Shown: in pieces, positions 50,102-59,497 of the stretch
Layout: each line of letters opens with the position of its first letter
Numbering within the stretch: position 1 is the stretch's first letter
Origin: Pseudomonas sp. Os17
GTDB lineage: Bacteria > Pseudomonadota > Gammaproteobacteria > Pseudomonadales > Pseudomonadaceae
NCBI RefSeq assembly: GCF_001547895.1
Contig: NZ_AP014627.1
Location: 623,501-687,500, forward strand
Reading direction: 5' to 3'
DNA: 64,000 nt
Translations under genes and position numbers: made by a program
The notes under the pieces: model-generated
What the model was told of the DNA's origin: nothing
Database searches by the model: none
What the model saw: the letters and a program-made list of their open reading frames with translations, nothing else

Positions 50102-50218
50102 GGTAGGAGCCGGCTTGCCAGCGAAGGCGTCCCGAAGATTACCTCAGCCTTGCAGGAGCTGGCTTGCCCGCGAACGAGGCCCGCAAGACCGCCTTCGCCG
50201 GCCAGCCGGCTCCTACAG
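50102..50218. repeat. Three REP units in tandem and inverted order
   Basis: GGTAGGAGCCGGCTTGCCAG, then TGCAGGAGCTGGCTTGCCCG, then the inverted CGCCGGCCAGCCGGCTCCTA. A REPIN plus an extra unit between the AGE gene and hupE. Confidence 0.85.
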
Positions 50219-50231
50219 AAGAGGGCAGGGA

Positions 50232-50804
50232 TCAGCCTGCCAGCAACCACACGCCCGTTGCGGCCGAGGCGGCACCGGCCACGCGCACCAGCGGCGCCGC
50301 CGCCTGAGGCAGTACCCGCACCACGGCATAGCCGGCGGCATGCAGGGCCGCGGTGGCTGCGACAAAACCGGCGGCGTAGGTCCAGGGACTGGACATGTCC
50401 GGCAGTTCCAGGCCGTGAGCCACGCCGTGGAACAGGGCAAACAGCGCAGTGGCGGCGAGCGCCAGGCTCAGCGGCGGACGCACCGCCAGGGCCACGGCCA
50501 GGCCCAGGGCCAGTACCGACGCGGCAATGCCGCTTTCCAGGGCCGGCAGGTTCAGCCCTTCAAAGCCCAGCAGGCCGCCGATGAGCATGGTGCCGACGAA
50601 GGTGCAGGGCAGTGCCCAGCGCGCCGCGCCTTGCTGCTGGGCCGCCCACAGGCCGACCGCAAGCATGGCCAGCAGGTGGTCGAGGCCGCCGATGGGGTGG
50701 CTGATGCCGGCCAGCAGGCCGTTGTCGCCGTGGCCCGGGTGAGCGAAGGCCAGGGCCGGGGTCAGCAGCAGCGCCAGGGCGCCGAAGAGTGATTTCAGGG
50801 TCAT
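50232..50804 (-). CDS. HupE/UreJ family nickel permease
   Basis: A 190-residue membrane protein with a signal-like N-terminus (LALLLTPALAFA) and then HPGHGDNGLLAG, the family's metal-binding start, followed by HPIGGLDHLLAML and four more membrane segments, with FHGVAHGLELP. HupE/UreJ proteins supply nickel. It follows ureG by 36 bases and so extends the ureEFG operon, giving a metal-supply function for urease. Confidence 0.92.
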   Translation of the reverse strand: MTLKSLFGALALLLTPALAFAHPGHGDNGLLAGISHPIGGLDHLLAMLAVGLWAAQQQGAARWALPCTFVGTMLIGGLLGFEGLNLPALESGIAASVLALGLAVALAVRPPLSLALAATALFALFHGVAHGLELPDMSSPWTYAAGFVAATAALHAAGYAVVRVLPQAAAPLVRVAGAASAATGVWLLAG

Positions 50805-50840
50805 GAGTGGCTTCCTTGTTGAGCTTTTTCAGGTTCGGTT

Positions 50841-51455
<615 letters not shown>

Positions 51456-51464
51456 GAGTTTCTC

Positions 51465-52139
51465 CTAGGAACGGAACAGGCGGCTGTATTGGCGCTCGTG
51501 GGCCATGCTCGCCAGGGACAGGCCGAAAGCGGCGCTGCCATGATGGTTGGGATCAAGGTTCGTGGCGTGGTGCTGGGCCTGCTGCAACAAAGGCAGCAGC
51601 TCGCTGGTCAGGCGCTGGGCGGCCTGCTGGCCCAGGGGCAGGGTCTTCATCAGCACCGCCAGCTGGTTTTCCAGCCAGCTCCAGAGCCAGGCGGCCAGGG
51701 CATCGGCGGGGCTGATGTGCCAGGCGCGGGCGGCCAGGGCCCAGCCCAGGGCCAGGTGCGGTTCGTCCTGGCGCGCCAGCAGGTCCCGGGCACCAGCGTC
51801 GAGTTCCGGCAGGCCTTCCAGCAGTTGCTTGAGGGAATAGCCCATCTGCCGGCTTTCCTGGTACAGCTCGCGGGTTTCGCGGCTGGCCCGGTGGGCTTCG
51901 CACAGCTGCTGCAGGCGGACCCAGTCCTGATCGGCGGCGGCTTGGCAGTGGGCCAGCAACAGCGGTGCTTCGAAGCGCGCCAGGTTCAGCAGCAGTTGGT
52001 CGCCGATCCAGCGGCGGGCGCTGTCCGGGTCATGCACGCGCTGCTGTTCCACGGCCATCTCCAGGCCCTGGGAATAGCTGTAGCCGCCAATCGGCAACTG
52101 CGGACTGGCCAGGCGCAACAGGGCCCAGGCCGGGTTCAT
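51465..52139 (-). CDS. ureF: Urease accessory protein UreF
   Basis: UreF bridges UreD and UreG in the activation complex and acts as a gate for nickel delivery. The 224-residue, mostly helical protein has the conserved LLRLASPQLPIGGYSYSQG at the N-terminus. It overlaps ureE by four bases. Confidence 0.95.
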   Translation of the reverse strand: MNPAWALLRLASPQLPIGGYSYSQGLEMAVEQQRVHDPDSARRWIGDQLLLNLARFEAPLLLAHCQAAADQDWVRLQQLCEAHRASRETRELYQESRQMGYSLKQLLEGLPELDAGARDLLARQDEPHLALGWALAARAWHISPADALAAWLWSWLENQLAVLMKTLPLGQQAAQRLTSELLPLLQQAQHHATNLDPNHHGSAAFGLSLASMAHERQYSRLFRS

Positions 52140-52636
52140 GGACGGACGCCGAACTGATGCAGGCGCGGTGGATAGTTGAAGTCTTCATCGCCGTGACGCG
52201 AATGATGGTGGCCGCCGCCATAGGCGCCGTGCTCGGGCTGGAAGGGCGCCTCGATGGTGTCGGTGCTGGCCCCCAGTTGTTCGAGCATGGCCTTGAGCAC
52301 GTAGTCATCGAGCAGGCGCAGCCAGCCGTCGCCCACTTGCAGGGCCACGTGGCGGTTGCCCAGGTGATAGGCGGCGCGGGTCAGTTCGAAGGCATTGCGG
52401 CAGGTGACGTGCAGCAGGGTTTCCGGGCGGGCGCAGACCTTGACGATGCGGCCGTCCTCGGCTTCAAGGAACTCGCCGTCGTGCAGCGGCGGCTGGCCAC
52501 GCTCGAGAAACAGGCCGACGTCTTCACCCTCGGCACTGAAACAGCGCAGGCGGCTTTTGCTGCGGGCCTCGTAAGTCAGGTGCAGCTCGGCGGACCAGGC
52601 GTTTTGGGGGGCGGTTCTGCGGTGGATCACCAGCAT
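52136..52636 (-). CDS. ureE: Urease accessory protein UreE (nickel metallochaperone)
   Basis: UreE carries nickel to UreG. The 166-residue protein has the N-terminal peptide-binding domain, the metal-binding domain with VTCRNAFELTRAAYHLGNRH, and a His-rich tail (GGGHHHSRHGDED). The start at 52636 fits the family; upstream codons extend the frame without support. The urease structural genes ureABC and ureD are not in the window; they are also apart from ureEFG in P. aeruginosa. Confidence 0.95.
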   Translation of the reverse strand: MLVIHRRTAPQNAWSAELHLTYEARSKSRLRCFSAEGEDVGLFLERGQPPLHDGEFLEAEDGRIVKVCARPETLLHVTCRNAFELTRAAYHLGNRHVALQVGDGWLRLLDDYVLKAMLEQLGASTDTIEAPFQPEHGAYGGGHHHSRHGDEDFNYPPRLHQFGVRP

Positions 52637-52917
52637 CGGGGAGCTTCCAGCTATGAGCGATGCACAAGCCAGAGCAAGGGGCTTGCCAATCGCTCGGAGG
52701 AGAGGGAAACCCCTTTGTCGACACCGGAACTGCGCCTGAAAAAGGGGCAAAACCTTGTTTTATCTTGTTACAAAATGGCGCGCTGCGCTGATTTATAGCA
52801 CCGAGTTGGTGCGCGGGAAATATTTTTGCCGCAATCCGGTGCCGGGCCGGCGTCCAGGCGCGAACCCGCGCCCTTGAGCGGGGCGCGCAGATGAATTGAA
52901 GGGGGGGGAGCGGCGGG

Positions 52918-53550
52918 TTACTCGGTGCTGCCCAGGCCTTGCCAGTGTTTCAGGCCGATGAAGATGAAGCGCAGTTGCTGGGTGATCTTGGCCTGGGGCG
53001 TGAGGTGCTCGGGCAGGGCCTGAGCTGGCGGATCGATGATGTCCGGCAGGGTGGCGAACACGCTCTTGACGATCAGGTCGGCCATCACCCCGAGATCGGC
53101 GGCATTGAGGTGCTGCAGCTTGGGCATCAGGGTCAGGTCGGCCGCCAGGTCGGAACTGATGTTCTCCCGCAGGCTGGCGATGGCCTGGCGTACCGGCAGC
53201 GAGCCGCCGTATTGCTCGCGGGCGAGAAACAGGAACTGCGCGCGCTTGGCTTCCACCACGTCGAGGAAGATGCGCACCGAGGCGTCGATGATGCCGCCCA
53301 TGACGAATTCGTTGTGGCGCACCAGGCGGATGGTTTCGCGAAAGGTCTGGCCGACCTCGCTGACCAGTTCCAGGCCCAGTTGGTCCATGTCGCTGAAGTG
53401 CCGGTAGAAACCGGTGGGCACGATGCCAGCGGCTTTCGCCACTTCCCGCAGGCTCAGGCTGCCGAAACCACGACCACACTCCATCAGATGCCGGGCGGCA
53501 TCCATCAAGGCATTACGGGTCTGTTGCTTCTGTTCGGCGCGGGGCAGCAT
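52918..53550 (-). CDS. desT: TetR-family regulator, DesT-like
   Basis: A 210-residue TetR regulator with helix-turn-helix SLREVAKAAGIVPTGFYRHF (residues about 35-54) and a C-terminal ligand domain. The DNA-binding helix and the gene's place directly upstream of ureE match P. aeruginosa DesT (PA4890, next to ureE), which senses the ratio of unsaturated to saturated acyl-CoA and controls desCB. The start at 53550 gives MLPRAEQKQQTRN; a TTG 15 codons upstream is less likely. The desaturase genes that accompany it in P. aeruginosa are not next to it here. Confidence 0.8.
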   Translation of the reverse strand: MLPRAEQKQQTRNALMDAARHLMECGRGFGSLSLREVAKAAGIVPTGFYRHFSDMDQLGLELVSEVGQTFRETIRLVRHNEFVMGGIIDASVRIFLDVVEAKRAQFLFLAREQYGGSLPVRQAIASLRENISSDLAADLTLMPKLQHLNAADLGVMADLIVKSVFATLPDIIDPPAQALPEHLTPQAKITQQLRFIFIGLKHWQGLGSTE

Positions 53551-53674
53551 CGGCGGGTTATTTCTTTGCTCAAGAGGAGCGGCGCACTCTAGCAAATCAA
53601 CTTTGCCGGAGTCGAACCTGCGTCAGGCGAGGGCAGGGAGGGCGGGGGGCGACAACGGGGCTCCATGAAAGCCA

Positions 53675-53704
53675 AAGCCCGATCCAGGGATCGGGCTTTT
53701 TTTA
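53675..53704. terminator. Hairpin terminator downstream of the repeat-protein gene
   Basis: AAAGCCCGATCC and GGATCGGGCTTT pair perfectly around AG-type loop, followed on the plus strand by TTTTAA and on the minus strand by a shorter T stretch. It lies 15 bases after the minus-strand stop at 53720 and so ends that gene. Confidence 0.7.
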
Positions 53705-53719
53705 AGGGCCAGCATGGCC

Positions 53720-54187
53720 TCAGCTCGCTGCTTGATGACGTTCGGCCAGGCGATCGGCACCGCCTTCGGCAACAGTCTGGCCTTGAGGGGTGCGGCTGAA
53801 GCCATCTTCCACCAGGCCTTTCTCTTCCAGGCGATCACGGCCGCCTTCGGCTACGGTTTGACCTTGTGGGGTGCGATCGTAGCCATCTTCAGCGACGTTC
53901 TGACCTTGTGGAGTACGGTCGTAACCATCTTCGGCAACGTTCTGGCCCTGAGGGGTGCGATCATAGCCGTCTTCGGCAACGCTCTGGCCTTGTGGCGTGC
54001 GGTCATAACCGTCGGCAGCGACTTTGTTGCGTTCGATCAGGCGATCCGAACCGCCTTCAGCCAGGGTTTGGCTGAACACGCTGTGGCTGGCCTTGACCTG
54101 CGGAGTGGCTTGTTCGGCGGCCGGCAGGGCGAAGGCGTTGGCGGCCAGGATGGACAGGGTCAGGCTCAGTAAGATGTGGCGTTTCAT
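53720..54187 (-). CDS. Exported protein with 14-residue tandem repeats
   Basis: A 155-residue protein with a signal peptide (KRHILLSLTLSILAANAFA, cleavage about residue 20). The rest is built from about seven 14-residue units of the type VAEDGYDRTPQGQN, four of them nearly identical, with VAEGGRDRLEEKG-type variants at the ends. Repeats are rich in Asp, Gly, Arg, Gln. Related Pseudomonas proteins are sometimes labelled 'phage infection protein', which I treat as unproven. The start at 54187 follows AAGGAG. Highly polar, probably disordered or beta-solenoid, periplasmic. Confidence 0.85.
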   Translation of the reverse strand: MKRHILLSLTLSILAANAFALPAAEQATPQVKASHSVFSQTLAEGGSDRLIERNKVAADGYDRTPQGQSVAEDGYDRTPQGQNVAEDGYDRTPQGQNVAEDGYDRTPQGQTVAEGGRDRLEEKGLVEDGFSRTPQGQTVAEGGADRLAERHQAAS

Positions 54188-54412
54188 GATGGGGTGCTCC
54201 TTGGCAGGGCGATAAATTGGGTACGGAGCTAATGTTACCGCCGCAAATTCGATATAAAAGTTCATAACCACAATGGTAATAATCAACGAAATTGATTGTT
54301 TGCCCGCAAGGCTCTAGCCCGGGCCTTTGCGCCGACGGCGTTTGCACCGCAGTGGGTATTTTCGACTCACTCAGGCTTCGCAACAGGGCAGGGCGAGGTA
54401 ACACCCGGCTGT

Positions 54413-54440
54413 CCGATCGATCAGGAAATCGGTTTTTTTT
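54413..54440 (+). terminator. Terminator-like hairpin in the repeat-protein/AsmA gap
   Basis: CCGAT and ATCGG enclose a short loop and are followed by eight T. No plus-strand gene ends upstream of it, so it may belong to an unseen small transcript. The remaining 385-base interval (54188-54572) is AT-rich near 54250-54300 and holds promoters but no credible gene. Confidence 0.4.
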
Positions 54441-54572
54441 CGCCTGGGCCGGCGCCCGGATTAAACCTGTGTGGGCTTTATCAGTCGTAGTTTTCATGGC
54501 CGGGGATTCTCCACCGGCATTTCACCGATGCGTCGTGATTTGGCGCTCAGTTGTCTTCAGGAGCCTCGTGCA

Positions 54573-56648
54573 ATGACGCGCACTCGTAAAATTCTCGCCT
54601 GGACCGTCTGTGGTCTGATCCTGCTACTGGCCGTGCTGGTGCTGGTGATTGCCTTCTTCGACTGGAACCGGATCAAGCCGACCCTCAACGCCAAGGTGTC
54701 CGAGGAGTTGCACCGGCCGTTCGCGATCAATGGCGACTTGTCGGTGGCCTGGCACCGCGAGCCTGAAGAGGGCGGCTGGCGCGCCTGGGTGCCCTGGCCC
54801 CACGTGGTGGCCCAGGACCTGACCCTGGGCAATCCGGACTGGTCCAAGGCGCCGCAGATGGTCGGCCTCAAACGGGTCGAGCTGCGGATCTCGCCCCTGG
54901 CCCTGCTGGTGCGGCGGGTCAGCATCCCGCGAATCGACCTCACCGAGCCCGACGCCGCGCTGCAGCGGCTGGCCGACGGTCGCGCCAACTGGACCTTCAA
55001 GTTCGACCCGAAAGACCCTGAGGCCGAGCCTTCGAGCTGGACGCTGGATATCGGCGCCATCGGTTTCGACAAGGGCCACGTGACCCTGGATGACCAGACC
55101 CTGAACACCCAGCTCGACCTGCAAGTGGAGTTGCTCGGCAAGCCCATTCCGTTCAGCGACATCGTCGGTGAAAGCGAGGCGCAGAAGGTCACGGCAAAAG
55201 GCGCCGAGCCGCAGGCCTACGCGTTCGCCCTCAAGGTCAAGGGCCAGTACCACGGGCAGAAGCTTGCCGGCACCGGCAAGATCGGCGGGCTGCTGGCCCT
55301 GCAGGACGGTCGCCGGCCGTTTCCGTTGCAGGCCCAGGCGCAGATCGGCGCCACCCAGGTGGAGCTGCGGGGCAGCCTCACCGACCCGCTGAATCTGGGC
55401 GCCCTGGACCTGCGCCTGAAACTGGCAGGCACCAGCCTGGGCAACCTCTATCCGCTGACCGGGGTGACCCTGCCGGACTCGCCGCCCTATGCCACCGACG
55501 GCCATCTGACCGCCAAGCTGCGCGACCCGGCGGGCGCGACCTTCAGTTACCAGGATTTCAACGGCAAGATCGGCGACAGCGATATCCACGGCAACCTGAC
55601 CTACGTGGCCAGTCAGCCGCGGCCCAAGCTCAGCGGTGCGCTGGTTTCCAACCAGTTGCTGATGAGCGACCTGGCGCCGCTGATCGGTGCCGACTCCAAC
55701 TCCGCGCAGAAGGCCCGGGGCGGCGAGAGCAAGCAGCCGGCGGACAAGGTGCTGCCGGTGGAGGAGTTTCGCACCGAGCGCTGGCGCGACATGGACGCCG
55801 ATGTGGAGTTCACCGGCAAGCGCATCGTCCACAGCGCCGATCTGCCGTTCACCGATCTCTACACCCACCTGGTGCTCAATGACGGCCAGCTCAGCCTGGA
55901 GCCGCTGCGCTTCGGCGTGGCCGGCGGCAGGCTGGATGCTCAGGTGCGCCTCAATGGGCAGGCCACGCCGCTGGAAGGCCGGGCCAGGCTGACCGCGCGC
56001 AACTTCAAGCTCAAGCAGCTGTTCCCAGGGTTCGAACCGATGAAGACCAGTTTCGGCGAGCTCAACGGCGATGCCGACATCGCCGGCCGCGGCAACTCGG
56101 TGGCGGCCTTACTGGGCAGCGCCAACGGTGACCTGAAGATGCTGATCAACGACGGCGCCATCAGCCGCAGCCTGATGGAAATCGCCGGACTCAACGTCGG
56201 CAACTATGTGGTCGGCAAGATGTTTGGCGACAAGGAAGTGAAGATCAACTGCGCCGCCGCCGACTTCGGCATCAAGAGCGGGCTGGCCAGTTCCCGGCTG
56301 TTCGTCTTCGACACCGAGAACGCCATCATCTACATCGACGGCACCGCCAACATGGCCACCGAGCAACTGGATCTGACCATCACCCCGGAATCCAAGGGGC
56401 TGCGCCTGTTCTCCCTGCGTTCACCGTTGTATGTGCAGGGCAAGTTCATCAAGCCCAGCGCTGGCGTCAAGGCGGTGCCGCTGGTGCTGCGCGGGGCCGG
56501 GATGGTGGCGCTGGGGGTGATCGCCGGGCCGGCGGCGGGGCTGCTGGCGCTGGTGGCGCCCAGCGGTGACGAGCCCAATCAGTGCGCGCCGTTGCTGCAG
56601 CAGATGCGCTCGGGCAAGGCACCGGTGACGGTGAAACCGAGCAAGTAG
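54573..56648 (+). CDS. AsmA family protein
   Basis: A 691-residue AsmA-family protein: an N-terminal membrane anchor (ILAWTVCGLILLLAVLVLVI) and a long periplasmic repeated beta-groove domain that bridges toward the outer membrane. It resembles AsmA/TamB-class lipid transport proteins; the C-terminal AsmA domain includes FGELNGDADIAGRGNSVAAL and LKMLINDGAISRSLMEIAG. It is implicated in outer-membrane phospholipid supply by analogy. The start at 54573 follows CAGGAG. Confidence 0.9.
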   Translation: MTRTRKILAWTVCGLILLLAVLVLVIAFFDWNRIKPTLNAKVSEELHRPFAINGDLSVAWHREPEEGGWRAWVPWPHVVAQDLTLGNPDWSKAPQMVGLKRVELRISPLALLVRRVSIPRIDLTEPDAALQRLADGRANWTFKFDPKDPEAEPSSWTLDIGAIGFDKGHVTLDDQTLNTQLDLQVELLGKPIPFSDIVGESEAQKVTAKGAEPQAYAFALKVKGQYHGQKLAGTGKIGGLLALQDGRRPFPLQAQAQIGATQVELRGSLTDPLNLGALDLRLKLAGTSLGNLYPLTGVTLPDSPPYATDGHLTAKLRDPAGATFSYQDFNGKIGDSDIHGNLTYVASQPRPKLSGALVSNQLLMSDLAPLIGADSNSAQKARGGESKQPADKVLPVEEFRTERWRDMDADVEFTGKRIVHSADLPFTDLYTHLVLNDGQLSLEPLRFGVAGGRLDAQVRLNGQATPLEGRARLTARNFKLKQLFPGFEPMKTSFGELNGDADIAGRGNSVAALLGSANGDLKMLINDGAISRSLMEIAGLNVGNYVVGKMFGDKEVKINCAAADFGIKSGLASSRLFVFDTENAIIYIDGTANMATEQLDLTITPESKGLRLFSLRSPLYVQGKFIKPSAGVKAVPLVLRGAGMVALGVIAGPAAGLLALVAPSGDEPNQCAPLLQQMRSGKAPVTVKPSK

Positions 56649-56712
56649 GAAAAAGGGCGCCTGGCGCGCAAGCCCGCTCCAGCGCAAGGCAGGGGCGGGC
56701 CTGGGGAGGGGG

Positions 56713-57243
56713 TTACAGATCCTTGAGGATGTCGGCCATGTCGTCGGCGTGTTCTTCTTCCTGGGCCAGGATCTCTTCGAACAGGCGGCGGGTGGTGGGA
56801 TCCTTGTCGCCGATGTACTGGATGATCTCGCGGTAGCTGTCGATGGCGATCCGCTCGGCCATCAGGTCCTCGTAGACCATTTCCTTCAGGTTGTTGCCGG
56901 CCACGTACTGGGCGTGGGAGTGCTTGGACAGCAGGTCCGGATTGAATTCCGGTTCGCCACCGAGCTGGACGATGCGCTCGGCCAGCTTGTCGGCGTGTTC
57001 GGCTTCCTGGGTCGCATGCTCGAGAAACTCGTCGGCCGCCACGCTGGCCTTGAGGCCGGTGGCCATGAAGTAGTGGCGCTTGTAGCGCAGGACGCACACC
57101 AGCTCGGTGGCCAGCGACTCGTTGAGCAGGCGCAGCACCTCCTCGCGGTCGGCGCTGTAGCCTTCGGTCACGGCGCCGTTCTCCACGTGTTGACGGGCCC
57201 GCTGCCGCAGGCTTTGCACATCAGATAAATGCTTGTCGCTCAT
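56713..57243 (-). CDS. Ferritin-like (bacterioferritin-type) protein
   Basis: A 176-residue four-helix ferritin-like protein. Metal-ligand residues are visible in NESLATELVCVLRYKRHYF (Glu), EFLEHATQEAEHADKLAERI (Glu and ExxH), EDLMAERIAIDSYREII and EEILAQEEEHADDMADIL (ExxH). It may store or detoxify iron; a heme ligand Met at the dimer interface is not clearly placed, so it is not called Bfr. The start at 57243 follows CAGGAG; upstream in-frame residues are promoter sequence. Confidence 0.85.
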   Translation of the reverse strand: MSDKHLSDVQSLRQRARQHVENGAVTEGYSADREEVLRLLNESLATELVCVLRYKRHYFMATGLKASVAADEFLEHATQEAEHADKLAERIVQLGGEPEFNPDLLSKHSHAQYVAGNNLKEMVYEDLMAERIAIDSYREIIQYIGDKDPTTRRLFEEILAQEEEHADDMADILKDL

Positions 57244-57354
57244 GTCGATCTCCTGGGGGCTAATCCGTTTGGCGTCAGGCTCTGTCGACCTGATCGCTAC
57301 ATGGGTTGTGAGTCCCGGGCGCGGCAAAAAGTTTTATCGGATAGGCCTGCTCCT

Positions 57355-58296
57355 TCAGTTCGCGCTGTGTGAGCGGCCAGGAGCGCCGCCGCGCGCCAGG
57401 GGCGGATGCCCGTCCAGCAGCGATTCCTCTTGCAGCCACTGGAGGAAGGCCTTCACCGGCGGATGGCGTTCACGGCCCGGCACGCACAGGGCGCTGTAGC
57501 CGGCACCGTCCACCTGGACCTGCGGGCGATAGGGTTGCAGCAGGCCGCTAGCCACGCTCTGGGACACCAGGATATTGCTCGCCAGCACCAGGCCCTGGCC
57601 GGCAATGGCGGCCTGCAGGGCGTATTGCTCTTCGTCGTAGGAGCGGACCAGCGCCGGGTCGGCGAGCCACTGTTCACCGGCCAGGGTGCACCAGGCCTGC
57701 CAGCCGTCGGCGTAAAGCCTTGAGTTGCGCCAATGCACGCTGATCAGGGACGGTCGCTGCTGCTGTGCGAGGGCCACTTGCCGGGGGGCGCCGTAGACCG
57801 CGAAACGCTCATCGAACAGACACAGGCCGTGGAGGTCCGGGTAGTCATCCTGGCTATAGCGGATCGCCACATCGATGCTGGCGTCCTGCTGCAAGTCCAC
57901 CACTTCACAACGGGTGTCCAGGCGCAGGCTGATGCGCGGGTGCCGGGTGTAGAACCGTCCCAGCCGCGGCACCAGCCACAGGGCGGCGAAGGCGGCCGTG
58001 GTGGATACCGTCAACTGGGTCGGGCTGGGGCTGGGGCGCAGGCTATCGACACTCTGGGTCACATCCAGCAGGGCGCCGTGCAGGCTGTGGAACAGCCGTT
58101 CGCCGGAGTCGGTCAGGCGTACCTGGCGTGGCAGGCGCTGGAACAGGGGCACGCCCAGCCAGTGCTCCAGGCTGCGGATCTGGTGGGACACCGCGGTGGG
58201 CGTCACCGACAGGTCCTCGGCGGCGGCCTTGAAGCTCAGCAGGCGCGCGGCGGATTCGAAGGTGCGCAGGGCGGTGAGGGGCAGGTGGGCGAACAT
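57355..58296 (-). CDS. LysR-type regulator (GcvA-like)
   Basis: A 313-residue LysR regulator: helix-turn-helix (FESAARLLSFKAAAEDLSVT, PTAVSHQIRSLEHWLG) and an effector domain with CEVVDLQQDASIDVAIRYSQ typical of the GcvA subgroup. It is divergent from the azoreductase gene with a gap of about 135 bases, so it is a likely regulator of that unit. The start at 58296 has GGAG upstream; an ATG at 58308 is possible. Confidence 0.9.
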   Translation of the reverse strand: MFAHLPLTALRTFESAARLLSFKAAAEDLSVTPTAVSHQIRSLEHWLGVPLFQRLPRQVRLTDSGERLFHSLHGALLDVTQSVDSLRPSPSPTQLTVSTTAAFAALWLVPRLGRFYTRHPRISLRLDTRCEVVDLQQDASIDVAIRYSQDDYPDLHGLCLFDERFAVYGAPRQVALAQQQRPSLISVHWRNSRLYADGWQAWCTLAGEQWLADPALVRSYDEEQYALQAAIAGQGLVLASNILVSQSVASGLLQPYRPQVQVDGAGYSALCVPGRERHPPVKAFLQWLQEESLLDGHPPLARGGAPGRSHSAN

Positions 58297-58433
58297 GTTT
58301 GGCTCCATGGGTGAGCTAAGTTCATCTGAGTGAACTTTTGCTCATTTGTTGCGAAAACCCGGTGCCTCTAGATTTATCGCGGAATCTACGGCCATGCAAG
58401 GTCGTTGAAATCAATCCGCAGGAGAGCATCAAG

Positions 58434-59072
58434 ATGAGTTCAGTTCTTGTCATTCACGGCAGTCCACGGGGCGAGCGTTCCCATAGCCGGCGGTTGGCCG
58501 AAGCGTTTCTCCAGGCCTGGCAAGGGGCCCATCCCCAGGGCAGGCTCACGCGCCGGGAAGTCGGGCGGGGTTCCCTGCCCCACGTCAGCGAGGCCTTTAT
58601 CGCCGCGGCGTTTTATCCACAGCCCGAGGCCCGGTCGCTGTCGATGCAGGCCGACCTGGCCTTGAGCGACGAGCTGGTGGGCGAGTTGCTGGAGCATCGG
58701 CGCCTGGTGATCTCGGCGCCCATGTACAACTTCAGCGTGCCCAGTGGGATCAAGGCCTGGGTCGATCACATCGTGCGCCTGGGGCTGACCTTCAACACCC
58801 TGCTGGATAACGGCGTGGCCCAGTACCAGCCACTGGTGCAGGGCAAGAAGGTATTGATTGTCACCAGTCGTGGTGGTGGCGGCTTCGGTCCCGGGGGCGA
58901 GCACGAAGCGCTGAACCACGCCGATCGCTGGTTGCGCACGGCCCTGGGATTCATCGGTATCGAGGACGTGACCGTGGTCGCGGCAGAAGGCGAGGAGTCG
59001 GTGCCCGAGCGTTTCCAACAGTCCTGTGACGAGGCGCAGCAGCGTCTGCTGGCCCTGGCACGCACGTTCTGA
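58434..59072 (+). CDS. NAD(P)H-dependent FMN reductase / azoreductase-like flavoprotein
   Basis: A 212-residue flavodoxin-fold quinone/azo reductase: [20 protein letters not shown] with an FMN phosphate loop, [19 protein letters not shown], and [19 protein letters not shown], all conserved in the AzoR family. It reduces quinones, azo dyes or nitroaromatics with NADH, a detoxification role. The start at 58434 follows GCAGGAGA. It probably forms a unit with the small SMR transporter 9 bases downstream. Confidence 0.9.
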   Translation: MSSVLVIHGSPRGERSHSRRLAEAFLQAWQGAHPQGRLTRREVGRGSLPHVSEAFIAAAFYPQPEARSLSMQADLALSDELVGELLEHRRLVISAPMYNFSVPSGIKAWVDHIVRLGLTFNTLLDNGVAQYQPLVQGKKVLIVTSRGGGGFGPGGEHEALNHADRWLRTALGFIGIEDVTVVAAEGEESVPERFQQSCDEAQQRLLALARTF

Positions 59073-59081
59073 GGTGGCGCC

Positions 59082-59387
59082 ATGGCCTGGATATACCTGC
59101 TGCTGGCGGCGGCCTTTGAGGTCACGTTCGCCATGGGCATGAAGTACGCCGAGGGCTTCACCCGTCCCTGGCCTTCGCTGGTGACGGTGATGGCGGCCGT
59201 GGCCGGCATCTACTTCCTGACCCTGGCCATGCGCGAGTTGCCGGTCAGCGTGGCCTATCCGATCTGGACCGCGATCGGCTCCCTGGGCACGGTGCTGCTG
59301 GGCTTCGTGCTGCTGGGGGAAAGCCTGACGCCGCTCAAGCTGCTGTCGGTAGGGCTGATCGTGGCCGGGGTGGCGGGGTTGAAGTAG
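59082..59387 (+). CDS. SMR family transporter (Gdx/SugE-like)
   Basis: A 101-residue four-helix small multidrug resistance protein. The central Glu (AAAFEV), GMKYAEGFTRPWPS and LPVSVAYPIWTAIGSLGTV are as in the SMR family, closest to guanidinium exporters. However, the Trp that follows the Glu in Gdx (EVVW) is Phe here and the GTAYAVW segment is SVAYPIW, so the substrate may not be guanidinium. Four helices: about 3-20, 29-50, 58-79, 84-100. Linked with the azoreductase gene. Confidence 0.85.
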   Translation: MAWIYLLLAAAFEVTFAMGMKYAEGFTRPWPSLVTVMAAVAGIYFLTLAMRELPVSVAYPIWTAIGSLGTVLLGFVLLGESLTPLKLLSVGLIVAGVAGLK

Positions 59388-59497
59388 GCGGGGCTGTCAT
59401 GTTGCTGTCGTCAAACCGTCACGGGGACTGACGATGCCCTTGGTTATGGTCTAGCTTTCAGCCTGGGCCAGCCCGGCCCATTTCAAGGACTCCCTGC

